Shown here: positions 23,477-35,400 of the stretch, in pieces
How the letters are laid out: every line of letters begins with the position of its first letter
How positions within the stretch are numbered: position 1 is the first letter of the stretch
Assembly: GCF_019097595.1 (NCBI RefSeq)
Contig: NC_080716.1
Coordinates: 34,714,430 to 34,778,429, forward strand
Length of the DNA stretch: 64,000 bases
Source: Hemibagrus wyckioides
Taxonomy: Eukaryota > Chordata > Actinopteri > Siluriformes > Bagridae
Direction of reading: 5' to 3'
The notes under the pieces: model-generated
Databases searched by the model: none
The model's input: only the letters and a program-made list of their open reading frames with translations
Told to the model about the DNA's origin: nothing
Position numbers and translations under genes: made by a program

Positions 23477-24724
23477 CACTATATTGCCAAAAGTATTCGC
23501 TCACCTGCCTTGACTCGCATATGAACTTAAGTGACATCCCATTCCTAATCCATAGGGTTCAATATGACGTCGGTCCACCCTTTGCAGCTATAACAGCTTC
23601 AACTCTTCTGGAAAGGCTGTCCACAAGGTTTAGGAGTGTGTTTATGGGAATTTTTGACCGTTCTTCCAGAAGCGCATTTGTGAGGTCACACACTGATGTT
23701 GGACGAGAAGGCCTGGCTCTCAGTCTCCACTCTAATTCATCCCAAAGGTGTTCTATCAGGTTGAGGTCAGGACTCTGTGCAGGCCAGTCAAGTTCCTCCA
23801 CACCAGACTCTGTCATCCATGTCTTTATGGACCTTGCTTTGGTCACTGGTGCACAGTCATGTTGGAAGAGGAAGGGGCCGGCTCCAAACTGTTCCCACAA
23901 AGTTGGGAGCATGGAACTGTCCAAAATGTCTTGGTATGCTGAAGCATTCAGAGTTCCTTTCACTGGAACTAAGGGGCCAAGCCCAGCTCCTGAAAAACAA
24001 CCCCACACCATAATCCCCCCTCCACCAAACTTTACACTTGGCACAATGCAGTCAGACAAGTACCGTTCTCCTGGCAACCACCAAACCCAGACTCGTCCAT
24101 CAGATTGCCAGATGGAGAAGCGCGATTCGTCACTCCAGAGAACGCGTCTCCACTGCTCTAGAGTCCAGTGGCGGCGTGCTTTACACCACTGCATCCGACG
24201 CTTTGCATTGCACTTGGTGATGTATGGCTTGGATGCAGCTGCTCGGCCATGGAAACCCATTCCATGAAGCTCTCTGCGCACTGTTCTTGAGCTAATCTGA
24301 AGGCCACATGAAGTTTGGAGGTCTGTAGCGATTGACTCTGCAGAAAGTTGGCGACCTCTTCGCACTATGCGCCTCAGCATCCGCTGACCCCGCTCCGTCA
24401 GTTTACGTGGCCTACCCCTTCGTGGCTGAGTTGCTGTCATTCCCAAACACTTCCACGTTCTTATAATACAGCTGACAGTTGACTGTGGAATATTTAGGAG
24501 TGAGGAAATTTCACGACTGGATTTGTTGCACAGGTGGCATCCTATCACAGTTCCACGCTGGAATTCACTGAGCTCCTGAGAGCGACCCATTCTTTCACAA
24601 ATGTTTGTAAAAACAGTCTGCATGCCTAGGTGCTTGATTTTATACACCTGTGGCCATGGAAGTGATTGGATCACCTGATTCTGATTATTTGGATGGGTGA
24701 GCGAATACTTTTGGCAATATAGTG
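23477..24724 (-). mobile_element. Complete Tc1-like transposon with perfect TIRs
   Basis: A 1248-base element bounded by perfect 29-base terminal inverted repeats that begin CACTATATTGCCAAAAGTAT, flanked by TA at 23475-23476 and 24725-24726. The gene B 3' flank carries the uninterrupted site (GCACTTATTTAAGG near 46.86 kb), so the insertion postdates the A/B duplication. It contains one uninterrupted transposase gene on the minus strand. This Tc1 type is widespread in fish. Confidence 0.95.
23559..24590 (-). CDS. Tc1-like DD34E transposase, apparently intact
   Basis: 343 codons from ATG at 24590 ([10 protein letters not shown]) to the stop at 23559, the usual length for a Tc1 transposase. An N-terminal paired-like helix-turn-helix region ([18 protein letters not shown] and the second HTH around [10 protein letters not shown]) includes a GRPR-type hook (RRGRPRKL). 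The catalytic triad is Asp in LWSDESRF, Asp in FQHDCAP, and Glu in [11 protein letters not shown], with 34 residues between the second Asp and Glu. The frame could be read further upstream to 25001, but that extension leaves the element through its TIR, so the internal ATG is preferred. Activity is not shown; the second catalytic block reads HDCAP where many relatives have QDN. Confidence 0.93.
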   Translation of the reverse strand: MGRSQELSEFQRGTVIGCHLCNKSSREISSLLNIPQSTVSCIIRTWKCLGMTATQPRRGRPRKLTERGQRMLRRIVRRGRQLSAESIATDLQTSCGLQISSRTVRRELHGMGFHGRAAASKPYITKCNAKRRMQWCKARRHWTLEQWRRVLWSDESRFSIWQSDGRVWVWWLPGERYLSDCIVPSVKFGGGGIMVWGCFSGAGLGPLVPVKGTLNASAYQDILDSSMLPTLWEQFGAGPFLFQHDCAPVTKARSIKTWMTESGVEELDWPAQSPDLNLIEHLWDELEWRLRARPSRPTSVCDLTNALLEERSKIPINTLLNLVDSLSRRVEAVIAAKGGPTSY

Positions 24725-24726
24725 TA

Positions 24727-25690
24727 TTTAAGGAACAGACACAATAACATCCTGGTACAGAACTATGGGATGAACTATTCTCCTTTACCGGTCCTTGCTG
24801 CAGCTGTTTGACCAATAAGTCATGGAGGGGATGTGATGCATTGTCCAGGATGGACACTAGTTTGTTTAGTGTCTTCTTTTCCCCTTCCTGTACACAGCAG
24901 TACAATCTATATACAGGAACATTTCTTATTAAGTTTTTACTTAATTTTTTTTTTACTCTTTTTGTACACATTCTGTATATATACATGTGGCACATTTGCA
25001 TATTTTAAAGCATTTAAAAATAGATAATTCATAATAAATATAATTGTATTAATGCACTTTTAACTGGATACATGCTATACAAGTACAAGAAAAATAAGGT
25101 CAGAAACGAGAGTCTAAAATACAGATTTTTCTGTTACTCATATACTAATTCCACTGAAAGTACATTAATTTATGTTTGTGGCTCATTTACATATTTTAAT
25201 GAAAATGTTTATTTTTCTTTTTCTCATATACTTACACTTCAGTGCTTTTGGTTGGTTTTTGGAAACGTGAGTGAAGTCTGTAAGGCCGTCACTGATTTCT
25301 AACAGAAAATTAGAATCTTGTTGATGTACAAAACTTCACTGATGAATGAATTATGATGAAAGTAAATAGTGCTTTTTAAATACATGTTGCTTTTGAAAAT
25401 TTTCTCTTTCTAAATGTTTATAGAGATTTTTATAGTTCATATTTTTGTCTTTACAAATGACCTGATGCTTTGTAACTCATCTCACTGTGTTCATAAATGT
25501 CCTGATATGACTTTGTTTGTAGATTAAATAATGTTTGTATTAAAGTTTTATGCATGCACAATACCTATTTTAATAAAGCATTGGAAGAGGAATATAGATA
25601 TTATGCATTCACAAAATCTCTGAAAGTAAATCAGTGTACATGAGCTGGAAGAACATTATTCTAACTATCAATATATGGATTTGAAGACAC
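24727..25690 (+). other. Gene A 3' flank / probable 3'UTR region, duplicated at gene B
   Basis: Non-coding, closely similar to 46860-48230 downstream of gene B. It includes a short minus-strand LINE 3' fragment ([20 protein letters not shown]), one unit of the sequence that became a minisatellite in B, and AATAAA at 25572-25577. Confidence 0.6.
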
Positions 25691-27580
25691 ACCCACATTT
25701 CCATATATGGTATGAAGAACAGGTTTTTATCTTAACTTGTTATTGTCCTTGTAGTTCTCTGGGAAATTCTTGAGTGATCCTCTAATGCTGTTGCTCTGAG
25801 GCTGAGTGTTTTGGTGGATTTGGGGGAGATTCTGCTCCTTCTTGTACTTCTTTATTGTACATCACTGTATATCGTAATAGTGTTTCCATGTTTTTAAGTA
25901 ATGACAAACAAAAAACAGCAAGAGGGAACACATTTATTTGATGAATTTCCTCTGGTGTTCTTAGACCTCAGTTTATCCTGATATCAACACAGAAGAGTTT
26001 GCTGTGATTAAACCAGGAATCCAACAATTTGGGAATATTTCAGTTTTAGACTGCTGGGTGGAAGAAGGGAAAAAACAGTGACTGAGGCCTCTGTGGAGTC
26101 CCAACTGTATAAGTAGTGGATGAGTGGATACTGGATAGTAATCCCAGCTGCTTTATGGACTGTATAAAGACTGAAAACATGAAATATCCTTAAACAATTA
26201 CTGAACAAAACACTGTATTCATAAATACGTTGCTTTCATGCACGTGTCACTTCCGGCAGCACTGCACGAGCTCCCGGCGCCATCTAGCGGCTGTGTGCGG
26301 GACAACATTAACATCTCAGCTATTTAAATAAGTTTGATAAAATATTCCTTTTCCACCTGCTGGTCTATAGATACAGAAAACCTGAGACATGTCTTTGTAA
26401 TAGAGAGATGGGTGGATGTCTGGAACTGTGTTTACAGTGTGTTACTATTGATGTTTAAAGTAAAGAAGAGAGAACATTTATTTATTATTCTAAACATCAA
26501 CATAAATCAGATTTGAACATAAAGTATCATCTGATTTAAATGAAAGTTATGTGATTATTAAAGTTAAATATATCGATCAGAACTGAGTAATTTTAATGGT
26601 TGGTATTTTGTGTGGTCAAGCATGAAATATTATTTCAGGAAAGCACAGCTGTATATAGGATTTATCTCCTTCCTGATACTGACTTATGACTGATAACTGA
26701 TTTAATCTCTGTGGTATTATTAGCATTAGAAACTATTTGCCCTGTTTGCTCTCAGACAAAGGAACCAATTCTACATTGAATTTATTTCTATAATCATTTA
26801 TTTCCAGCACACTATAAACTCATGGCTTAGAATAAACAATACACAATAACTAGTTTAAAGAAACTTGTTAGGGTGTTCCTTATTTTTTGTCCTGATTGTT
26901 GAGAGGTTTATTATAAACACTTGTAGGGTTTGTAGCTGCACACACATTCATCATTAGTAGATCACATGGCCATAAAGTGTTCATTACAGAAATACTTGAT
27001 AGCAAAGAGTAATTTTTGTTTTATTCACTTTTCCTGATAAATCTCTGAACCACTCAAAGCACACAGCTTACCCACAGCATGTCCCATTAAACCTGCTGTG
27101 AGAAACCCTGGATTTCACTCCAATATACCATCATTCAACAGATAGAGGGCGCTGTGCACATTTATGTAGGAACTTTACAGGTACATTTAACATTTTACTT
27201 ATTTACACACCATTAATAAAAAGAAGTTATAATCTGCTGCAGGGACGAGACACACACTGAGAGCAGGTGAATATAACACATTTCAACACATCAATATGGT
27301 GAAGTTAAAACTCTAGCCTTATACAAACATACACATTAAAACTGTCAGAAAGCCTGTCATAGGAACTAATGTTGTTTCCATACGTTCCAGTTTCAGTGTA
27401 GTGCAGAGACAGAGACTGTTTAATAAATGGATCTCTGTAAAGAATCTCTTCTCCAGCTGCTGATTCTCTGAGAGGAAGCCTGTCCATAATCGACCTCCTC
27501 TGTCAGAGGAACTGAATTTGTAGTGAGGATTCATTACAGCAAAAACAAACACCTGACTGTGTAAAACACATATTATTTCT
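25690..27580. other. Intergenic, no feature recognised
   Basis: AT-rich intergenic DNA. No Ig exon, RNA gene or clear transposon is seen, except a short GC-rich patch near 26.27 kb (CTCCCGGCGCCATCTAGCGG). Confidence 0.5.
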
Positions 27581-27780
27581 GGGGGGTGAGGGAGGTGAAG
27601 TGTGAAGATGTACTTGTGAAAGCAGTGACTAACTTTTAACTTCTGATAATGTGGGTAAATGGGTAAACTCCACTGACATCACTGAAATCTTTTAAAGACA
27701 CACGGAAAATCACCGTTTATAGTCAGAAACACAGCAGCGTCAGCTGGTCATACCCTCACTGGCCAATTTATTAGGGTTAT
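27580..27780 (+). repeat. Receptor-flank repeat module, partial
   Basis: Contains GGTGAAGTGTGAAGATG, CTTCTGATAATGTGGGTAAA and CTCCACTGACATCACTGAAA, shared with copies 2 and 3. An (ATT)n tract follows at 27779-27803. Confidence 0.6.
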
Positions 27781-28109
27781 TTATTATTATTATTATTATT
27801 ATTACCTATTATCTTGTTACTGGAACACTATACTATTATCATTACTGGTTATATTATATATGGGCATTGATGATATTGTGAAGTTGTTTAATGTTTTTTG
27901 TATTCTACTGTATTTCTCCATGTGTTCTCTAAGGACTTTTATTTTGGTATTGTGTCCTCCGTGATGGAGGGTGATGTAATGGGAAGGGAAACATGGGAAC
28001 AAAGAAAGGGAGAGTGGTCTCCTCCCAGTTCTAGGCCTTTTGCTCAATAAAAGTTACCAGCCGTCCATATTTTCAAGTCCATCGTCTTTATTCAGATCAA
28101 TCCACAGGC

Positions 28110-28235
28110 AGCTAGAGGCCTGAGGACAGAGAGAAGTTGGCAGTTGTGGTTTAGCTTCTTTTTTTTGTCTGTTCAGCAGTGAAGAAGGGGAGGAGGTATG
28201 AAGCTGGATGTGTTAAAGCAATAACTCTGACTACA
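28110..28235 (+). repeat. Receptor-flank repeat module, partial
   Basis: Carries GAGGCCTGAGGACAGAGAGA, GGCAGTTGTGGTTTAGCTTC and AGGGGAGGAGGTATGAAG, then is interrupted by a LINE fragment. Confidence 0.6.
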
Positions 28236-28445
28236 GATCACAATGTCATCTGCAAACATTATTGTCCAAGGAGACTCCTGTCTGGCCTCCTCTGACAACT
28301 GGTCCATCACCATAGCAAACAGGAAGGGGCTCAGAGCCGATCCCTGATGCAGTCCCACCTCCACTTTGAACTCCACTGTCTGACCTACAGCACACCTCAC
28401 CACTGTCCTGCTCCTCTCATACGGCAGACATTTTCCACTGTTCAT
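28173..28445 (-). pseudogene. RTE-type LINE RT fragment
   Basis: Minus-strand frame with GLHQGSALSPFLFAMVMDQL (motif B) and TIMFADDIVICSQS (catalytic FADD). It belongs to the same kind of element as the piece at 15.83 kb. Truncated on both sides. Confidence 0.75.
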
Positions 28446-28960
28446 AGGAGCCTGTGTGAGTCAGGCCTTTATGGTCAAATTGTGGCAAAGAAACCATTAC
28501 TTCAGAAGAGACTTGGTTGGACCAAGAAACACAAGAAATGGACATTCCTGAATGTGTGAAGCATGGAGGAGGAGGTGTGATGGTGTTGGGGTGATTTGCT
28601 GGTAACACTGTTGGTGTCAAAATTGAGAGCACAATTAACCAGCATGGCTACCACAGCATTTTGCAGCAACATGCCATTCCATCTAGTTTGTACCTGTTGA
28701 GGCCATCATTTGTTTTCCAACAGGACAATAACCACAAACATATAAGAGTTATATGTTCAAGAAAGAGAGTGATGTAGTGCTGCATCAGATGACCTGAGTT
28801 CCACACTCACCTGATCTAAATCCCACTGAGGTGGATTGTGATGATTTGGACTGGAAAGTGAGTGAAGAGCAGCTAACAAGTACTCAACATCTCTGAGCAA
28901 AAGGTGGCTACTTTAAAGAATCAAAATTATATTCTGGGTTATTTAACATGTTTTTGTGGG
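28430..28960 (+). pseudogene. Decayed Tc1-like transposase
   Basis: Frames with AAKKPLLQKRLGWTKKHKKW and, after stops, FVFQQDNNHKHI (second catalytic Asp region) and a degraded SPDLNPTE-like block near 28.81 kb. Different Tc1 family from the intact one at 23.5 kb. Confidence 0.7.
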
Positions 28961-29268
28961 CTACATAATTCCATATTTTATACTGTCAATTTCAACATCT
29001 TCAGTATTAATATACAAAGTTGAATACAAAGGAGAGCAAAAAACATTGAATAAAAAGGTGTATACAAACTTATGATTACAATGAAAACAATTGCAAAAGC
29101 ATCAAACAATTTGCCAAAAAAAAACAACAACCCAGCAACACTAGAACATTATGCTATGACAGGGATCCAGACACCACAACTGACATTGACAACTTTTACA
29201 CTGAACTGAACGTTCATGTGTCAGAATCTACATACAAGACGAGTCATAATCAGACATTGTGGTGGGTA

Positions 29269-29406
29269 TCTCTCTCTCTCTATCTATCTCTTTCTATCTC
29301 TCTCTCTCTCTCTCTCCCACTCACTCACTCTGTTACAACACAGGAAGTGGTAAAGCTTTAACACACACCTCTGCTCTGTCAGTCAGTCAGTCATTAGAGG
29401 GACAGG
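29269..29406 (+). promoter_or_regulatory. Gene B promoter-proximal region and 5'UTR
   Basis: A CT-rich tract, then an ETS/PU.1-like ACAGGAAGTGG at 29340-29350, then tandem CAGT repeats and TTAGAGGGACAGG immediately before ATG. No TATA box is obvious. A PU.1-type site would suit a leukocyte gene, but this is inference. A at -3 and G at +4 give a good initiation context. Confidence 0.5.
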
Positions 29407-29437
29407 ATGGAGCTCAGTCCACTCTCTGTGATGCTCT
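29407..29437 (+). CDS. Gene B exon 1: start codon and signal peptide, first part
   Basis: Encodes [10 protein letters not shown] plus one base, donor GTGAGT. Joined to the 33563 exon it gives a typical signal peptide ([20 protein letters not shown]). Exon and adjacent intron are nearly identical to gene C exon 1. Confidence 0.88.
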
Positions 29438-32400
29438 GTGAGTAAATGTTCTCTTTGTGTCTTCATTAGAGTGAGTGGTGGGGTATAAAGTTGTTCATCT
29501 GCAGTCTGAATGTCCTGAGTGATGATCTTATTGTGTGATTAGGACATTGTGTGTACTTCAGCATGACTGCTCAGGTGGATCAGTGTCTCCATATCTGTTA
29601 TGAGAAGGGTTTAGTTTGATGTGTATCTACTCTCAGTAACTATGATAGTTCAACAGGTAAGAGAACAAGTAGAGCGAGTTTAAAACACAGGGTTTAATCT
29701 AATGAGAGTAAATGAGTCTTTATTGTTGGAATTTGTATCTGATGGTCTCCTTCTGGTGGTGTTTCCTGTATAGTCTACATTTCCGTTTTTGTTTCTATTA
29801 TGGACTGTACAGGGAAACATGTGCACTCTAATACACACTAATACCAAACTAATGTACTTCACATTTTTAAAATACACTTCTCACATTCATCATTCTTCAA
29901 ACACTTCTCATTAGTCCTGTACACACAGAGCAGTGACAGTGTTAGAGGCCTGAGAACAGAGAGCAGTGTGCAGATGTGGTTTCTTTTTCTATTTTCATGT
30001 AGTGGTGGAAATTTAGCTGCGAACAGTAAAAGGGGAGGGGGTGTGAAGATGGATGTGTTATAGCAACAACTAGCTTTTTCTTTTTTAACTGTTGATAATG
30101 AGGGTAAATTTAACTCCACTGACACTCATTGAACTCTTTTAAAGCCAAACAGGAGACAAAACAACTATTCAGAGTGATAAGATTTCAGAACATATCCTCA
30201 CTGGCCATTTTATTAGGAACAACTGGTTTATTAGGAACAACAACCGGTTATACACTGATCAGCCATAACATTATGACCATCTGCCTAATTATTGTGTTGC
30301 TCTCCCGTTTGCTGCCAAAACAGCCCTGACCCATTAATCACATGGTGGAACCAGAGTCTTCTGGATGTGCTAAAAGTTTTAACAAAAGCATTTTAGCATT
30401 AACAAGAACTTCTGAGAAAATACCTAATAACGTTGCCATTTTTGTTACTATTATGGTCTGTTCAGGGATACTTGTTCCCTCTAATACAGATTAATACCAA
30501 ACTAATGCACAGCCTTTAAAAAGATCACAAATCATTATTTATTAATAATTACTAATTATTATTTCTATTTTAAAAATAATAGCAATGCATGTGCAAAAAC
30601 AAACACTTTTCCTTAGTCCTGTACACACAGAGCAGTGACAGTGTTACAGACCTGAGAACAGAGAGCAGCTCGCTGGTAAACATTCAGGTGTGAAGAAATG
30701 AAGGTGTGAAAAAAATGTGCAGGGGTGAAAATGTGCATGTGAAAGCAATAGCTCTCTTTTATTTCAACTTTTTAATGTTTTAATGTGGATAAATTTAACT
30801 CCACTGACACTTATTGAACTATGGTAAAGCCAGGACATCTTCAAAAAGAGAAAATATTGTATAACCTACAGTAACATTTTGTTACTATTATGGTCTGTAC
30901 TGTTAAGCATCTTAGTGCGATAAGTTCAATGTAATACACACTAACACCAAACTATTGTCTAGTTTTTTTTACTAATTTACTAATTTGTGTCAAATCTATC
31001 AAAGAATTATGCAGAAAGAAACACTTCTTGTTAGCCTTGTACAGTGACACACAGAGTGCAGTGACAGTTTCTGAGGTGTGAGAACAGAGAAGTGTCTTCC
31101 AGTTGTGGTTTAGCTTCTTTTTTTAATTCAGGGTTGTTCAGCAGTGAAGAAGGGGAGGAGGTGTGAAGCTTGATGTGTCAAAGCAACAACTGACTTAAAA
31201 CCTTTCAACTGTAAACTCTAGGTGGATAAAGGTCACCAAACTGACACTTATTGTGTTGTTTTAAAGCCAAAAGTTGATCAGACTGAAAATGTTTGCTTGT
31301 TGCTTGCATTCAGGGTTTTGATTCCAAATTCTGAGCCTCACACCTGAATCATGCACAAAACAATAGAGTGAAAGTCAAAGTCAAAGAAGCTTTATTGTCA
31401 CTTCAACCATATATAGCTGATGCAGTACACAGTGAAGTGAAAGAACGTTCCTCCTGGACCAGAGGTGCTACACAGAACAAAAACAAAGTACAGGTGATGC
31501 AGACAAACATAGAGCTATACTATTCCTACTAGGAGCATTCTCTAGAAACTAAACATACAACATAAGTGCACAAGACAGATGACAAGACAAAACAGTGCAG
31601 ACAGACAAGACATATAATGCTGACTATTGTGCAAAAAACAGTGTTAACAGTGGATGCACAGACGTATAGAAACAGGTTAGGACAGTGAATATATCAGTAG
31701 AAGTAACAGAAGTAATTAAGTTAAAACAGATACATGTAATTAAAGTGACTAAGTGAACAGTTTAAAATATTTAAAGTATTTATAAAATATTCAAAGTGTA
31801 AACAAGATCAATGTAAGTGATGTGTGCATGTAAACAGGACAAATTTTGTGCATGTGTGTGTGTCTGTGTGTGTGTGTGTCCAGCTCAGATCAGTTCTTTG
31901 GTGAGACCAGCTCTCTGTTGTGTGTGTGTGTGTGTGTGTAAAACAACCATGTTCAGCACAGTTCAGTTCTCTGTTGAGATACCTGATTGCCTGAGGGAAG
32001 AAGCTGTTTAACAGTCTGGTTGTGCAGGTCTGAATGCCTCGGTACCTCTTTCCAGATGGCAGAAGGGTGAAGAGTGTGTGTGAGGGGTGTGTGGGATCAT
32101 CCATAATGCTGTTAGCTTTACAGATGCAGTGTGTGGAGTAAATGTGCATAATAGAGGGAAGAGAGACTCCGATGATCTTTTCAGCTATCCTCACTATCCG
32201 CTGCAGGGTCTTGCAATTCCCAAACCAGGCAGTGATGCAGCTGCTCAGGATGCTCTCGATGGTCCCTCTGTAGAAGGTAGCCAGGATGGGACGTGGAAGA
32301 TGAGCCTTCCTCAGCCTTCGCAGGAAGTAGAGATGCTGCTGGGCTTTCTTGGTGACGGAGCTGGTGTTGAGTGACCCGATGAGGTCCCCTGTCAGATGAA

Positions 32401-35400
32401 CACCAAGAAATTTGGCGCTCTTGACGATTTCCACGTTGGACCCGTCGATGTTCAGCGCAGAGTGGTCACTCCGTGTTCTCCTGCAGTCAGAATTAGAAGT
32501 GGAGATGCATTAGATTTGAATCAACTTTGTCATTGTGCATAGTACACATACAAAGCCAGTGAAATGCAGTTAGCATCTAACCAGAAGTGCTTATTTACAA
32601 TAAATTACAAATAAATATATAAAGCTATGAGGAGGTGATGTGTACAGAGGAATGGATATCTTTTGTAAAGGAGATTTAGCAGGTATTATAAATAGTGATA
32701 TATGTGGTCTAAATATGTATTTACAAATAATGGGCAGTGGTGAAGACATGTTTAGAATATTACATGCTGAAGTGGATATACTTACATATATACACCGATC
32801 AGGCATAACATTATGACCACTGAAAAGTGCCGTGAATAACACTGATTATCTCCTCATCATGGCACTTGTTACTGATATGTATCTTGGAGAGGAAAATAAA
32901 GCAATAATAAAAATGGTGTTCAAAACTACTCATGATGTCACCTCATGAGTAAATTCAAATAGGCCCGAAAAATGATCCTCAAATCAAATATGTGGAAAAG
33001 ATGATCTGCTGTGGCGACTCTGAACAGGGAGCTGCCAAAAGAACAAAAACAACATTGGATATAAAATAATACAATTAATTCATTCGGTAATTTCATGTGG
33101 AGTTGAGAAGCAAGGGAGTGGAAAAACTTTTAAATGAGAAAATGGACCAGAAACTTTTACTCCAGCAAGTGTGTACAAACCTTTAATAAAATTAAACTTT
33201 ATATATAAAACAGCCTGGTCTATGACCTATTAAAAAGTAAAGAATAGCAAAAGTAAAGTAAAGTAAAATAAAAATAAAATAACAAAAAATAAAAGCAAAG
33301 TATATATTTGGTTACTTTGCACAATAATTTAAATTAAACACTTTCATGAGCAGAAAAGTGACCTTTGTATAAATCATATGAATCAAGTTATTGCATATTT
33401 ATTATTTAGAGAGGTTAAAATGTATTTCTTATAGATGGTAGTTTAGATTTCCTGAAGAATATTTAATCTTGTGGGTTCTGTGTGTCTAAAATGTTCTGTT
33501 TTCATTAGCAGACTGAATATTTTACATATTTATGTCATGTTCTGTTTCTGTTTCCTTTTTAGTGCTGATTTCACTTATACCAGTGGCCCAGGCTCAAGGT
33601 GATTTATATGTAGTTTATCCTTTATATTGTCTCTATATTTTGTTTTGTTTTGAAGTTGAAAAGGTTGTGCACAATTTGGTAATTTGTTCCTGATTTATTA
33701 ATACAGTTTTCATGGAGTATGGCTGCAACATCAGATTTGAATAAATAGTTTTAAATCTCAAATAGTTTTATGCTGCTTAAATGTCTTAACACATTAAATA
33801 TAAAACAATTTTATATTAAATTTTATTGACAGCAGCATAAAAGAGCAACTGACATAACTAGTGCTAAATGAAATGCTCCATGATGCCCCTGATTTCTTAA
33901 TATTAAGCATTATGAACAAGCCTCATTATCTTCTCTTCACTTGACTGATGTTTGTTCACACGAACACTGCTGGGAAAATAATCCCTGATTCACTTCTGTT
34001 CTGTTGGCTATATTTCTAGTTATTAATGTATTCGGTCATTTAAATATTTAAAACATTTAAAACTTGTTCTGCTGTCATCTGTATAAAATGTGTAAGCTTT
34101 GCAGACATGCTGACCGCCACTATCCATTTACAGTTCTTTGAAATCCAGCTGTAGATACTCCTAATACATTTTTCTAGTTTGCCTTACATATATTCATTAA
34201 TTAGCATATATATAGAATTTTAACTTACATTTTTTCAAAAAGCCAAAAGTCAGATTGAAAAATGAACTTTCAAATATTTTAAATGACGTGTGTAGTGACC
34301 CTCAACTGTGTGTCATCTGTGTCTTTAAGGTGAATGAAAACGTTCTCTCTCATGAATTTTGAAAATTTAGTTACATAGGAATTTTACTGAATACCAGCCG
34401 TGTAAGAAAACATACAGCTTTAACATCTTGTATCAAATGTTAAATATAAATGTTTGTTTTAGACACAAAGCATCTGTTAGACACAGTGAATCTACTGCTT
34501 ATGTTGTAAAGGGAAAAGCAGCTCTGACTCCTTCATCATTTCATACCAACAGCAAAACCCAAACCGACTGTGAGAGTGAATCCTCAGAGCTCCGTCTACA
34601 CTGGAGACACCGTCACTCTGAGCTGTGAGCTGCAGCAGGGGACTGGATGGGAGTTTCTCTGGTACAGAAATAATCAGCTGTTACAGAATCTGAACAGTGA
34701 ACAAGAGAACACACTTAAAATGACAGTCGATAATGCAGGAGAAACAGAGTACAAGTGTGGAGCACGCAGGAGAAACCACGGCTATTACTACTACACAAGG
34801 CTCAGTAATACTGTCAAGATTACAATGAGAGGTATGTCATGAGTATTTCCTCTTTTCATCACAGGTTTGTTAGAAGGGGTAAGAAAAAATGTGATTTTCA
34901 TTCCTTTTTCATCCCAGAATGTCAAAATAATCTTCAAATACACATCTTTAAAAGTTTTTGTTCTTTGTGGCTGGTGAGATTCAATGAAACTGTTTAGAAA
35001 CATTTTACAAATAACAAATAAAAGAATAGAGGTAAAACTATAACTTTATGTCTTCCAACATGTAAAAGTATTCAGGACAAAGGAATTTATGTTTTGTAGT
35101 TTTATTGTAACATGACAAGCTGCATTTTTTTAAATATATTTATTGATTAAGAGTATGAGTAAAGCCCCAAGCCCCAAATGATTTTAATCTAATGTTTTAT
35201 TTCGAATTTTGCCCCCGGAGTGTAGAGGAATTAAGTAAATGTTGATCGGTTTAGTTTGTGCGCTTGAATATGCTCTAGAACCGCTCTCGCAATACTTTAA
35301 TGTCTTACACCTATCGGTCTGCACAGTGCCGTTTTAAGTCAAACACACCTAGTGTTTGATTACTCTGTACAAGTTCTTGTGTTACTGGAACAACTACTGC

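Noticed and set aside
23521..24267. 248-residue plus-strand ORF
   Set aside because: It is the antisense shadow of the Tc1 transposase and has no domain of its own.
24591..25001. N-terminal extension of the transposase frame to 480 residues
   Set aside because: The extension crosses the TIR into flanking DNA that is paralogous to the gene B flank; the ATG at 24590 gives the normal family length.
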